A stretch of 38,272 nucleotides of DNA from Lingula anatina (lineage: Eukaryota > Brachiopoda > Lingulata > Lingulida > Lingulidae): contig NW_019774558.1 of the NCBI RefSeq assembly GCF_001039355.2, positions 10,829 to 49,100 on the forward strand. The letters run 5' to 3'. Below, piece after piece: positions 1 through 10,815 of the stretch; positions within the stretch are counted from its first letter, which is position 1, and each line of letters opens with the position of its first letter. Position numbers and translations under genes: made by a program. The notes below the pieces were generated by a model that was not told the origin of the DNA, did no database searches, and worked only from the letters and a program-made list of their open reading frames with translations.

Positions 1-23
1 GGGGGGGGGGGGGGGGGGGGGGG
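1..23. repeat. poly-G run at the window edge
   Basis: The window opens with 23 consecutive G bases, followed at once by ordinary intron-like sequence. A G homopolymer of this length at a sequence edge may be a genuine simple repeat or a sequencing or assembly artefact; the sequence alone cannot decide. Confidence 0.8.
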
Positions 24-324
24 TGGTGTGAATCTACTATTAAAATGTCACCTCTCCCTCCCTCCCCCCTTCTTCTCTCCTCTCCCTCTTGCGCTAGAGT
101 AACATGACATGTTTACACACTGATATTTTTGTTATTACCAAATGGGGATGGCGCTGTCCAATTTCATGAATCAAAAAGGCATTGTTTAGAATCTCACTGT
201 CTGTTGAAGAATATACTTACATGATAAACAAATTCATGAGTATAGCTCAGTCTTACTTTGACCAGTTTGTTGAATGGATGAGACATTAGACACATAACTT
301 GAAGTTTGGCCAATTTGTTTGCAG
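24..324 (+). other. 3' part of an intron, with acceptor at 323-324
   Basis: No coding signal is visible here. The stretch ends in a T-rich tract and TTTGCAG, a good 3' splice site, directly before the open reading frame of the next feature. It is therefore read as the end of an intron whose upstream exon lies outside the window. Confidence 0.6.
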
Positions 325-1953
325 GAGGAGGAAGAGATGGACGTGGAAAATGAAAATGAAGAAGAGAACACCAAGCAGGAGAACATCGACAAGGGGAGCT
401 CCCCATCTAAGGTCAAAGGTCACAGCCCAGAGATCAGTCAAGAAGGCAGCACCAAAAAGAAAAGCCCTCCTGCTGGTGGAGAAGGTCGTAGGTCAAAGTC
501 GCCCAAAGGTCACCCAAAGGTCAAAGGGAAGGAATCGCCAGCAAAAAGCGAGGAAAGCAAAAAAAGGAAACCGACCACACCTACCAAGTCTGACAATGTG
601 GAAGAACATGATGTGCCTGTTTGTACGAAGAAAAAAGGCCCCTCTGGTTCACCAGGTTCCAGCACAAGGCCAACCTCTCCCAAATCTTCAGAGACATCAG
701 ATGGTAAAAAGGATTCAGCAGACAAAGTTAGTCCCAAAAGAGCCAAGAGCATGTCCCCAAAAGGGGAAGGGAATAATAAAAGGAGAAAGACCCCAACCAA
801 AAGTAATTCTCCAAAATCTACAAGTCCTGGCATTCTTATATCACCTTCTAAAGACCTTCTTCTCAAAGCAAAACCAGTTATTGAGGTGGAGGATATAAAA
901 AGTCCAAGTAAAGTTAAAAGGGAAAGGAACCCAGCTGTATTAACTGAGTCAAGTCCCAAAAGGAAGACGGGTGCTGGGAATAAGTCACCTAAAATGTCAA
1001 AAAGTCCTGAAGAAGGAAAGAAATCTGCAAAAACAACCAGTCCCAAAGTCAAAACTAAAAAAGAAACCCAAGGTCAGGTCAAGGTCACACCTGATAGGAG
1101 TCCATCAAAAGAAGACAAAATACCGCAAGAGTTGGAGCCTCTGGATACTAAAACAGGAGAATTACGAAAAAGTCCTGGAGAAAAAATAGAACATGGGAAT
1201 AAGAAAGATCTGCCTAAAATTCAGCAAGAACCAAAGGCTTCCCCAGAGAAGAAGTCTAAAAGTAAGGCCTCAAAACTTCCAGAGACTGCAAAGTTAGTTG
1301 ATGAAGGAGATGATGAAGGAAAAACTGCCCAGGGAAGCTCAGCAAAAACTACACCCCCTGCTGGAAAAGGGAAAGGTACAAGAAATAAAACACCAGACAG
1401 AAAGAAAACAGGCAAAGGTGAAAGTGTCGGAAAGAGTGCAAAGCAGAAAAGTCCAGACGGTAAGAAACTTGCCAAAGAAGACGATGAAAAGAATGGAAAA
1501 ATGAAAACACATGATGGAAAGAAACCTGAGAAAGATGAATATGTGCAAAAAGGATCAGATCCCAAGATTCCAGAGGGAAAGAAACTTGGAAAAGATGACA
1601 GTGGAAAAGAGAAGGATTCACAACCCCCAGAATCAAGGAAAAAGACAGAAAATGTTATATCAAAAAAAGGTGATGAGGAGTTCTCTGACAAGGAAGAAAT
1701 GGAAGGTACTAAAAAAACAGAAGAATATGACCCCCTCCCAAAACCGACTTCAAGGAAGGTAAATGAAAATGAAGATGAAAAGAAAAATGTTCTACCTGAG
1801 GAATACAAGCTGTGCTCTGAAGAAGCTTCAGCTTGTCCTGGGGCAAAAGAATCGATACCATGTGACCAAGAGGAGCCCAAGTCTAAGCAAGTAAAGCCTT
1901 TGGTTCCAGATGCTAAAGAGGACCAGGAAATTAAAACTGATGAAAACCACTAG
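325..1953 (+). CDS. Last coding exon of a Lys/Ser-Pro-rich protein (partial, C-terminal 542 residues)
   Basis: The frame is open in phase 0 directly after the TTTGCAG acceptor, runs 542 codons and ends in TAG at 1951-1953. The encoded tail has almost no hydrophobic or aromatic clusters. It is dominated by Lys, Ser, Pro, Glu and Asp and has many SPK, KSP, SPSK and TP motifs, which are typical minimal sites for proline-directed kinases. It starts with an acidic patch (EEEEMDVENENEEEN). Five degenerate repeats (TPDRKK, SPDGKK, THDGKK, IPEGKK, PPESRKK) begin at 1390, 1450, 1507, 1567 and 1624. Such tails occur in chromatin, nucleolar and cytoskeletal proteins; a disordered, highly phosphorylated region is likely. 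The folded part and the identity of the protein lie upstream of the window and cannot be named. The reading frame is strong; the exon start rests on the splice site. Confidence 0.78.
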   Translation, partial: EEEEMDVENENEEENTKQENIDKGSSPSKVKGHSPEISQEGSTKKKSPPAGGEGRRSKSPKGHPKVKGKESPAKSEESKKRKPTTPTKSDNVEEHDVPVCTKKKGPSGSPGSSTRPTSPKSSETSDGKKDSADKVSPKRAKSMSPKGEGNNKRRKTPTKSNSPKSTSPGILISPSKDLLLKAKPVIEVEDIKSPSKVKRERNPAVLTESSPKRKTGAGNKSPKMSKSPEEGKKSAKTTSPKVKTKKETQGQVKVTPDRSPSKEDKIPQELEPLDTKTGELRKSPGEKIEHGNKKDLPKIQQEPKASPEKKSKSKASKLPETAKLVDEGDDEGKTAQGSSAKTTPPAGKGKGTRNKTPDRKKTGKGESVGKSAKQKSPDGKKLAKEDDEKNGKMKTHDGKKPEKDEYVQKGSDPKIPEGKKLGKDDSGKEKDSQPPESRKKTENVISKKGDEEFSDKEEMEGTKKTEEYDPLPKPTSRKVNENEDEKKNVLPEEYKLCSEEASACPGAKESIPCDQEEPKSKQVKPLVPDAKEDQEIKTDENH

Positions 1954-2100
1954 ATTTTTCACAGATTATTGCATGATTAAACCAAAACTGAACTTTTAAG
2001 GTTTATCATAGCCTCTTGTGCAATGTCAGTGACTAAAAAATTAATTTTTTTCTTAAGAGACTAAACGATTTTATACATTTTTTTCTTTTTTGAAGTTTTG

Positions 2101-2130
2101 TTTATTTATTTATTTATTTATTTATTTTTT
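2101..2130. repeat. (TTTA)n repeat in the 3' UTR
   Basis: About seven TTTA units lie within the presumed 3' UTR of the preceding gene. In RNA this gives overlapping AUUUA pentamers, the core of AU-rich destabilising elements. It may equally be a neutral microsatellite. A second short (TTTA)n lies near 4059-4079. Confidence 0.8.
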
Positions 2131-2539
2131 GTGAGGATTGAATTTTTCTCAGTGCATTTAATATTTAACGAAGTGAATTATTTTCCTCAAGGGTGCTGAA
2201 GTGATTCAAAGCAAAAAAAAAAGAAGGGTCTGCTTGGATATTGTTTTAACTCCAGAACTTGTATGCAGGAAAATATTTTTTAAATATTTTTTAAAAATTG
2301 CTTTCGTAAATTGTTCTCCTTTGCATTTATTTTGTGCAACAAACAAATCCCTTAAATTTATGCGATATTTGTCAATATTTTACCTGGCACTTCCCAATAT
2401 GTAAACAATTCTGCTACTGATGTTTGAGTTTATTAAACGTTAGCTGATTCATTTACTACATATACATGTACTATATACACATAACATTGTTTTGTAACTT
2501 GGTTTTCTTAACCACTGGTTAGTTGTCTTTTAGTTTTTT

Positions 2540-2545
2540 AATAAA
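2540..2545 (+). terminator. Poly(A) signal AATAAA of the Lys/Ser-Pro-rich gene
   Basis: This is a canonical AATAAA, 587 bp after the stop codon on the same strand, and it is followed by a GT-rich stretch (GGCGTTTGTGG), as expected around a cleavage site. The 3' UTR would be about 600 bases. Confidence 0.6.
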
Positions 2546-2569
2546 GCACAATTAGATGCTTGGCGTTTG

Positions 2570-5500
2570 TGGACCGTACCTTTTCCCATGTTTTGAAAAA
2601 AACATAGGGTGAGCTGCATCATTTTACCGAGAAGTTTACCATTTGACAACAGGAATATTATTTTGACTTATATGTGGTAATATACCAACATACCACTTCA
2701 GTCCCACAGCCTGAGACAACTGAGCTGTATAGTGATAGTGGCTTACCTGTAAGAACAGTAAGACTATTCCGTTTATATATATATATAGATATTTATGTAT
2801 ACACACACATATATTTTTCCCTTTCCTTCCTTTCTTTTTTTTTTCATAAATAATATATATATATATATTTCTGTGACACATGCTTTTGACTGCCAAATGA
2901 GTCCCTAGACCCGCCAATTATTGTAACACCACCGTGTATAATTATTTGCTTTCCAAAGGCTCATTTCCATGGAAAGGATATATATATATATTTATGCTAG
3001 ACGCTGAGAACCTGAAATGTTTTCTAATTTCCTCGTCAACAGATATGTGGATTTATAATGTATTGCAATCCAGGGGTAGCGGAGTATGCTTTGGTCCACC
3101 GATCTCTTGTTTTAATTTATCTCCCCCTCCCCTCCTCCTCATCATAACAACATTACTGATCTATAAGCACAGGCTTCAAACAACTACGCATGCGCGAAAA
3201 GTGCGCTGTTTGAAATGGACAAGTTGGTGAAATTGACAAAGCCTGCCGGTGTTTACCGTCTGGTTGATTTTATTTCATTTGCTCTCTGGTGTCTTTCTGA
3301 AAATTTATATTAGAAATGTTCTATTGATTTTATGTTGTAAAAAGTAAATCCGTCGGAATTCCTTAGAATAACATTTATTTCACCTTCATTTTAAGGGGAT
3401 TCCCATTGTATTTATAGTGTTGTGGCCCCAATGGGGATTTTTCAAGATTTTTCACCCCTCCCCCACTCTTGATTAATAAAATTCTTCATGGGCCAGATTG
3501 AAAATGATATTGCAAAATACATTCAAAATCGTAGGAAGGTTAATTGCAGATAATGCTGCGAGGACATTCTTGTGCAAGGGCGAACTTGGCCAATATATAT
3601 ATATATATATATTTTTTTTTTACTTCGTCTCCCGGTTTAGGAGCGCCTGTTCTAATTTTTGAAAGCGAGGCAATGGAATCAAACAATACGATGCAATATG
3701 TAATCTCGTAAAAATTGCTATTTTTAAATAAAGACCATAGCATGGAGTACATTGAAATGCGACTCGTTTATTATTGTGATCTTCAATAATGATTAATATA
3801 AAAGATACGATGTAAAAGGTTCTTATCGACGGCCTATTTATTAGCTTTATAGATTTTTAAAAGTATTTGGAGATTAAAAACACAAAAGCTGTCATGTTTC
3901 AAATCGGGGGCCCCACATTTTGTTCGTGTGCTTGATCGATACGGATTGTCCATAAACCGGTCTCCTGAAGATGACAGCACACCAGCGTTCTCGGTGCAAC
4001 GCTAAACCTTACCTACACAATCAAAATTCATCAAGGAACGATGGCTTGCTTTTTAAATCATTTATTTATTTATTTATTTGACTGACAAAATTTGAGAAAC
4101 ATTTTAAAATTATTAAGGGGAAAACGAGGCATGCTATCGTAGTCTTATTTCCCCAAATCCAATTAAATAATGACGAAAACACCGTCTTAACACCGGTAAC
4201 TTATCTCGCAACCAAGACAACAGGCATTTTAAGCCTAAATTACAGGTATTAAGATGCATGTATCCGGGAGATAATGCAACACGCATTGTAGACGACAACC
4301 GTATCTCATTAGGCCTACTTATTTGTAGGCCTATCTAGAATCCTTGGTTTCAGGATTACTAATACTTCTCAAGGTATATACTCAATTTGCCCACGCTTAA
4401 ATTTAAAACGTTACTTAGACCTGACGTGAAAAAGAAGGAAAATCTTGTATGACTCGATTTAACCTTTTAACGGAATGCCTAACAGGCACGTATGTCGTGA
4501 AACAGAAAAAACACCGAAACTACGAAAGAAAGATAACAATATAAGCAAAATGATTTTATGTAAAATGGCTTAATTACCAACGCGCATGATAGTTCATTTC
4601 ATATATTGGCTTCTGTTTTAATACGCATGCTTCAATGCCTACAATAGGTATGCATAAATGCCGGGAGTCTATCTTGTCTTAAATCATTTCAATTAATTTC
4701 CCCAAAAACTGGAAATTAAATTTTGCTTTTTAGATTTAAAAGGAGTAATGTTATTACTCTGATGAAATTTGAAAAAACTCGTATAACATTCGTATAGAAA
4801 ATGGCCGGCATATCATTATTTTAAATTTGCTCCTGGTCCATCTTGATTGGCTGGGATGTGAGCTGCTCCCACATTTTCTGGCCATTGTTTTCCTCTTTGG
4901 CCAACTTTTTTGCTCCATTGTATGGGGGATGTATGTGTAATCACTTAATTTAATGTTGTGTTATTATTCCCTCATTTTGTAACTTCCTATCATGTTACGT
5001 TTAGTCACTTTAATAAATGACAATTTTCAGTCAGATGGATTCATTTCTTATTTATTTTTCAGCAAAAAATCGAAATTTGTTGTGCTTGTCAGCGTTTGGC
5101 TACATAAATGTAATTGCTTTAAGGACATTGTCACCCTTCGCCCACAACTGCTTATTTACTGCCTCAGGTACATTCTTTTAGGTAATGGATAAAAATTTTC
5201 AGTGTTCACTGACTAAATAAATCAACATTGACACATGAAATCTAACGGGTGGCGTCATAGATTGCTAGACATCGGCTCTTCTCGATGTGAATGCTCTTAT
5301 AGTTGCGATTTTGGGGTAAAAACTGAAAAAAAGGGTTTCTCAAATTTCTCCTTTACCTGAGCACCCACGATCAGGGATCCAAATGTAAAGTATGTTTACT
5401 GGTACTTATTGTGTAAGTGCAAACGTATATATTCCTTCTGAGCTCCATGTATATTTCCACGTAAAATATTTTAATAAACTTCTCTTAATTAAGCGTTCCT

Positions 5501-6180
5501 TGCTCATTCTAAAATTACAGCGTTATGCAACATGTACCAATTAAGCCTGTACGTCCTTAACCTTAAATGTTTCAGTACATGTAAATAGGCCTCTTTCCTC
5601 ACCACTGTACTTAGAACATCTGCCCATTGTGGCAAAACCTTATTAAATTGCTCCATAGTATTAAATAAAGCCCTGTATCGTATGCACGCCGAGCCATTTC
5701 AGAACAAGACTATTAGTTAATATGTACCTACGTTATAGGTATAAATCATATTTCTTTAGTTTGTGCATGAGGAAATTAGTTATGTCTATACTTACTAGGG
5801 TGACATTTGTGCTAAAGACTTAACGTTGGATAAGATAATGCCATCCATACTTCTCTTGGCGCGTGCATGTTTGCGTGTGTGGATAAAGCAATAATTGAGT
5901 ATAAATGAAAAAGAACAGTATCGTTATAGCTCGCATAAGTATTTTGTCACAGAATGAAAAGGATAATTGGCATATTGTTATCAATACTCATTGGTCTGAC
6001 ACTAACTGTGACGTGTCTCGTGACTTAGTAAACAGGAGGCGGTGACAGAAGTGCTCAAAGCGCTCGATAGCGTTCGGTCTTATTCACTTGTGATCATTGT
6101 GGAAAACATCCTTGACAAAAATCGTCTTGGAAAAATTACAGCCGATAGATTAAGGGACAAAATCGATTGGCAAAGGTGAC
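2570..6180. other. Intergenic region, AT-rich, with TA microsatellites
   Basis: No convincing gene was found in this stretch. It holds TA dinucleotide repeats near 2774-2786, 2851-2868, 2976-2990 and 3592-3612, a (TTTA)n run near 4059-4079, and copies of the palindromes TAGGCCTA and TACATGTA. The only structured piece recognised is a family A element end at 5262-5298. Confidence 0.6.
5262..5298. mobile_element. Family A MITE-like end, solo fragment
   Basis: The stretch TTGCTAGACATCGGCT...GATGTGAATGCTCTT closely matches the right terminus of the complete element at 15431-15655 (TTGCTAGACCTCGGCC...GATGTGAATGCCCTCT). No matching left arm was seen upstream, so this looks like a truncated copy. 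Confidence 0.55.
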
Positions 6181-6221
6181 ATCTTCTTTTGAGAGGCATA
6201 CAAAGCAAATATCACTGCGAA

Positions 6222-7652
6222 ATGATGCCAATGAATTCAAGCGATAACAATACAACAGAAGACATACCTAACTTGTGGAACCAGCCAGGATTTTTTGATG
6301 ATACCAGATGGGCCAACATCATCGTGACTTTGTGGATCAGTATCGTGGCAATCGTTGGAACATTCGGTAACATTTGCGTACTTATCATCACAAGAAGAAC
6401 TCCGTCTCTGAGAACATGGTGGAATTCATTCCACATTAACTTAGCAATAGTCGACCTGTTCATGTCAATCTTCGGCTGCCCGGTATTCGTTATGATCGTT
6501 TGGTCATGGGATGAATCAACACTTTTAATCAAATGCTTTCTAGGGCGTGTTTTAGCCGTGGGACCCATTATGAATATTTTAGTTTTGACAAGTATAAGCG
6601 TCGTGCGAGCAGCAAAATTCCACAAGCCTCGTCTGACTATCCGTAAGCATATTTTTAAAATATGTTTGGCTGCACAATGGACTCTTGGCGTATTGTTCTT
6701 TGCCGCAGTTTCCTCGTCTGACGGTAGGATTGTGATCTTAATGCAATGTCACAAGTTGTGGAAACAGCCACCCGGTTTTTTTTACTTCTTTACTAATGCA
6801 GTAGTGATGATCTGTGTTATAGTAACATTCGTATCTTATCTGTCAGTCGTGAGAAAATTTATAAAGCACCGCAAGTTAATTAAACCTTACTACACTGGCT
6901 ATTCTGTGCAAACAGTATCTGCCAGTGTAGCTGACACGTTTTTGGCGGAACGTGGCGAAAACAGAGTAGCATCACCTTCTCCGACTTTTACTTCTTTAGA
7001 GCGTGTCTCACGACCGGATCAACAAAGTCATCGTTCTCGTGTACCAAAATGTACAGCAAACCTGCCATCGGCGATAGACGACATTTCAGATAGAGAGGAT
7101 CACGATCTTGGCCTACCAGAAGTTTCAGATAGAGACAATCATGATCTTGACCTACCAGAAATCCTACCAGAAACCACGCAGCACATGAGCCTATCGCAAT
7201 TTTTCCACGGAGAAAATCGCTCCAACTTTCAAGTTCGATGGACAAGAGGCAACGAGACCCCGGACACCATAGACATAATAGCACAAGAAGCGACCGAAGA
7301 AATGGAAGTGCGCACGGGTTCCGACATGCACTACGTAAAAATAATACAGAACGACCAGCAGGTTATTGTGTCCAGTTTGATTTTATTAGCCTTTTTTGTT
7401 GTTAGTATTTTGCCTTTTGTGATTGTCGCTATGGTATTTGAGTCACAATCTCTAAATGTAAGTACAAACCAGTATATCACTAATTTAATTGCATGCTCAT
7501 TTGCATTTATTAATACATGTGCTAATCCTTACATATATACACTGAGGTCACGGGTATTTAGGGAACGTCTAACTTCTATAATTCATGATATTGCTAATTA
7601 TTTTCCGCGTAGAGATAGTTCCTCTCAAACTGTAGAGAACAATTTCATTTAG
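6222..7652 (+). CDS. Intronless class A (rhodopsin-like) GPCR, orphan, long third intracellular loop
   Basis: The 476-residue protein reads through one uninterrupted exon. The start is the first in-frame ATG (6222); further ATGs follow at 6225 and 6231. Class A marks are clear: N-glycosylation sites at N5 and N10, GN in TM1 (N50), LAxxD in TM2 (D78), the TM3/loop-2 cysteine pair C105 and C176, W153 in TM4, P398 in TM6 and NPYIY (435-439) in TM7. Departures: the TM3 end reads VVR (127-129) where DRY is usual; TM6 reads SILP where CWxP is usual; TM5 lacks its usual proline. Intracellular loop 3 is about 165 residues, acidic, with a 13-residue tandem duplication. Single-exon receptors of this kind form large lineage-specific expansions in sea urchins and amphioxus. 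Ligand and subfamily are unknown; a plasma-membrane receptor role is inferred from the fold. Confidence 0.92.
   Translation: MMPMNSSDNNTTEDIPNLWNQPGFFDDTRWANIIVTLWISIVAIVGTFGNICVLIITRRTPSLRTWWNSFHINLAIVDLFMSIFGCPVFVMIVWSWDESTLLIKCFLGRVLAVGPIMNILVLTSISVVRAAKFHKPRLTIRKHIFKICLAAQWTLGVLFFAAVSSSDGRIVILMQCHKLWKQPPGFFYFFTNAVVMICVIVTFVSYLSVVRKFIKHRKLIKPYYTGYSVQTVSASVADTFLAERGENRVASPSPTFTSLERVSRPDQQSHRSRVPKCTANLPSAIDDISDREDHDLGLPEVSDRDNHDLDLPEILPETTQHMSLSQFFHGENRSNFQVRWTRGNETPDTIDIIAQEATEEMEVRTGSDMHYVKIIQNDQQVIVSSLILLAFFVVSILPFVIVAMVFESQSLNVSTNQYITNLIACSFAFINTCANPYIYTLRSRVFRERLTSIIHDIANYFPRRDSSSQTVENNFI
7084..7161 (+). repeat. 39-bp tandem duplication inside the GPCR third loop
   Basis: Two units start at TTTCAGATAGAGA (7084 and 7123), with period 39 bp, so the duplication is in frame. 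It encodes SDREDHDLGLPEV followed by SDRDNHDLDLPEI. Units differ at a few positions, so the duplication is not brand new. Confidence 0.85.
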
Positions 7653-7735
7653 TTATTTATTGTAAGTCTATCATGTCCAATGTATGAACTCTATTAATTT
7701 AAACGACATGAACAATTTATTTTTCATTTGCTGCC

Positions 7736-7741
7736 AATAAA
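7736..7741 (+). terminator. Poly(A) signal AATAAA of the GPCR gene
   Basis: This is a canonical AATAAA 84 bp after the GPCR stop codon, in the right orientation, giving a very short 3' UTR. Confidence 0.65.
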
Positions 7742-8011
7742 ACAGCAGTAGAGCTAGAGTCATAACGTTTTTCATTTAGAACATGTTTTCTCAAATACGA
7801 CACAGAGATTGTACACAAACACCTGAATGTAGGCCTACTATCACATGTACCGGTAGCATGAATTTGGTCTGTATAACATTAATCCCTGAATGCTGTAAAG
7901 CCGCACGAAAACGGAAACGGAAAAACTATATAGAAATATGAATGAGGCGAGATTGGTACAGTTGCTAGTACATTGTGTGCCGATTCTGGTGGGGTTGAGT
8001 AAGAGCCTTAT

Positions 8012-8227
8012 GGGCCGTTCCCATAACCGTAGCGTACAAGCAGGATCGAGCTATCTCCGAAGGGTTTCTCGCTAAATTGCATTCAGTTTAAGCGAAAGTC
8101 AGCCCCACCCCCAGCAGCTTCAGTGGGCGTGACAGACATTTAAGCCGCTTAAACAGCATGCAGTTTACCGAGAATCCCCTCGGAGTTAGATCGATCCTGC
8201 TTGCACGATAGGTTCATGGGAACCCAG
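8012..8227. mobile_element. Family B MITE-like palindromic element, complete copy
   Basis: The left arm (GTTCCCATAACC...CAAGCAGGATCGAGCTA) is mirrored by the right arm, whose reverse complement reads GGGTTCCCATGAACC...CAAGCAGGATCGATCTA. The imperfect inverted repeat is about 80 bp per arm, with a short C-rich centre near 8101-8111 and a TTTAAGC / GCTTAAA palindrome. No coding capacity is present. Related copies lie at 10929-11071 and 21402-21635, which shows that it is a repeat family. Confidence 0.75.
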
Positions 8228-8229
8228 TT

Positions 8230-9915
8230 TGGGGATTGATAAACCCATCGTCGGGCATCTGCAAGCGCCCTTATATGCAACTGAGGTTGGGGCTCTTCCT
8301 CGAGAGAGGATGCTTTTATTTATTTTTTTTTTTTCACATTTTTTTACATTTTTTCACATTTCCGCTCCCTGTTCCAAAATCATTACACTGTACAAGTTGG
8401 AAAATTTAGGATTGATAGACCTTTAAGTGAGTATAGGAATGAATTTAGTTTGGTTATCATCCATAATCCGGATACGGCCAGGAACATGCATTTAAATACC
8501 TATGGAAGTAGGAGCCCAGGGGATGGTTGGTGATTGGATTTTGTTTTGCACGTAAATTAAAAAAAACATATTGTATTGTAATAGATGCTGTAACGATACT
8601 TACATGCAGTGATGGTGTAATGATGTAATTTTGCTGTAGTACATGTATACTGAAGTACTGGTGTAACGAGTGGATACAATAAATATTTACCCGCAAAAAT
8701 AACTTGCTAATTATACTAGGAAAACAAGAAAAACAACGTCTTTCATTAAATATTTTGCCATAGCAAGTAAATTTACGTGGATATCTATCACCTTTTGGGT
8801 ATCTTTGGCTTTGGTATATACTGATGATCTACATGCAGTGTGAAAGTGGAGACTATGGAATGCTCTACCTGCAAAGACAACTTTAAAAATGAAAAAAAAA
8901 AGCATATAATAAGTTGCAACAGTTACAAAGTTTACAAAGTTTACATTGGTACCGACCACTTTTTTCTCATGTATGTTATTTGCACTGAAGTCCACGTATA
9001 GGGGATATAGGCTTTGAACGCACTTCATCTGTGAAAAACAGTGAAAAAATATGCAAAAAAAGGGAATTGAACATAAGTTCAAATCACCATAGCAACAAAA
9101 ATAAAATGGGCACCCATCAATTTTCAATCTTAATATGGATATAAAAGTCGCATGTTAAAATTTAAGAATATTTTATTAGACAGAAATCTCATAAGGACAT
9201 TAACTTAAGCCACCTATGCACTGCCAATCAAATTGTCTCGATGCTTTTATGTCATTTTCGATTTTATTATTGAACATTTTTAACTGAGGGTCTCTCTCCG
9301 TTAATAGACCGCTCCCTCCAATTTTGTTATGACATAAATAGTTGATCGTAATGAAACACACCACTGCAGGAGGCACAATGTGATACTTAATAGAATGTAA
9401 AAAATCTTTATGCTATAATTATGCACCAACAAAGCGTCAAAGCGAGTTCGAAAACATGTTTACATGATGACCCAAATCCAATATGGACTGAATTAATAAA
9501 GACTTGGAAAATAAAAAAAAAATAAGATAACTTCTTATAACAGCAATCAAGAAATAATTTTAAAGACAATGGTAAGAAAGCGCCATTTGATTTCGTTCTA
9601 AAGTGCACCACCCTTAGTGTCAGGGCACTGTAAACCTAGCTTGCTCACTAACCTTTTCATGTGTTAGCTTTACAGTACACTCTGTATTGCTGATGTGGGT
9701 TATATATGAAATTAAGATAGAGCTGGCAATACCGAAATCTAGAACCTAGGGTAAAGTGCACAAGTGCCACTCCAATTATTTGTGATGTGATGAGACAGTT
9801 ACGGTCAACACGATAACGTGCGAGGCACAACTGCACAATCACATTCATGGCCTCGACCCTTGCCATCTTGCCCATGCACCACAGACTGAGCCTTTACTAT
9901 GTTTGGTGAAGCCTA
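8230..9915. other. Intergenic, nothing recognised
   Basis: This is AT-rich sequence with a T-rich stretch near 8320-8360. No open reading frame here shows domain-like composition, splice structure or a recognisable motif. Confidence 0.5.
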
Positions 9916-10118
9916 GAGAGCACTCACAACAGAGTAGATCCGCGGACTAACAGATCCGTGGATCAAATATGGCCGACCTACTTGAAAGCTAGCCGTGTAA
10001 TCCCGGCGGGTAATCTATTCAGTGTGGAGATTATGCGGCTAGCTTTCAAGTGGGTCGGCCATATTTGATCCTCGGATCTGATAGTCCTGGGATCAACTCT
10101 GTTGTGAATGCGGCCCTC
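9916..10118. mobile_element. Family A MITE-like palindromic element, complete copy
   Basis: Two arms of about 85 bp are inverted repeats. The left arm contains CACAACAGAGTAGATCC, AAATATGGCCGACC and CTTGAAAGCTAGCCG; the right arm has each as its reverse complement with few changes. The centre is about 30 bp. The termini (GAGAGCACTCACAACAG) match those of the element at 15431-15655, although the interiors differ. No protein is encoded, so it would depend on transposase supplied in trans. Confidence 0.75.
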
Positions 10119-10621
10119 GCCAGCTGGGGCCCTTCTGGTATGATATGCATGCATGGTAAGTATTATAGAGAAGTGTAGATCACAGGATTTAAGTACAAGG
10201 GTCGTAGATAAGAGGTACGATGATATACTGTAAACACGGCTTCAGTGTACGGTCAATACGGTAGAGCCTCTTGAACACGACGCAGACATAGAATGAGGGC
10301 TTGGTAGCTGATTTTCAACTGCTAAGCTAAAACCTTGGTGAATTGTAAACGCCAAACGTCAGGAAATAAAAAACATCATGCCAAATGTTGTAAATACATG
10401 TAAATGCAATAAATTTAGAAGTTTGAAAAAAATCTTAGTAACAGAACAATAACAAGGAGGGGTCAGCACATGGTACGTACTTTGCTGATTATGGATCTTG
10501 CAACGAGAAATTAATAAAATCAATGTCAAAATTGAAATCACAGTTATCAAGTGAAGATTTTCATATTTTTCAACGTAGTACCATTTGTTTAAAATCACGA
10601 TGACAGATAAAGAACCCTGAC

Positions 10622-10627
10622 TATAAA
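10622..10627 (+). promoter_or_regulatory. TATA box (TATAAA) of the FABP gene
   Basis: TATAAATT lies about 120 bp upstream of the FABP start codon. It would place transcription start near 10650-10655 and give a 5' UTR of about 95 bases without an intron. Position fits, but no other core element was identified. Confidence 0.5.
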
Positions 10628-10745
10628 TTAGGCACTCTCTTATCACCCCGTGTAAAGACGGTGGGATAAGTCAACCTGAATGACCTCATTTTAGTGCGCC
10701 TCAATCGACATTTTGGTTACAAGGTGAGACCACATAGACAGAACT

Positions 10746-10815
10746 ATGAGTAAACTGGTGGGCAAGTGGAAATTCGAATCCAGTGAGGGATGGGAAGAAT
10801 ACATGAAGGGTTTGG
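10746..10815 (+). CDS. FABP: FABP exon 1 (coding)
   Basis: ATG at 10746; the exon encodes the first 23 codons plus one base and ends at the donor G|GTAAGT (10816). It holds the first beta strand and the family signature. Confidence 0.9.

Noticed and set aside
510-1880. Long minus-strand open frames (510-1052 and 1221-1880)
   Set aside because: They are mirror images of the Lys/Ser-rich plus-strand exon; their Leu/Ser/Phe-rich composition is what the complement of AAG/TCC-rich codons gives. No splice or domain support.
3950-4020. Stretch reading CTCCTGAAGATGACAGC with GC-richer context
   Set aside because: It resembles a phrase seen in dispersed repeats of marine invertebrates, but no borders, inverted repeats or second copy were found in the window.
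10681-10694. TGACCT half-site near the FABP start as a nuclear-receptor element
   Set aside because: It is one hexamer with a poor partner and lies downstream of the proposed transcription start; chance occurrence is likely.
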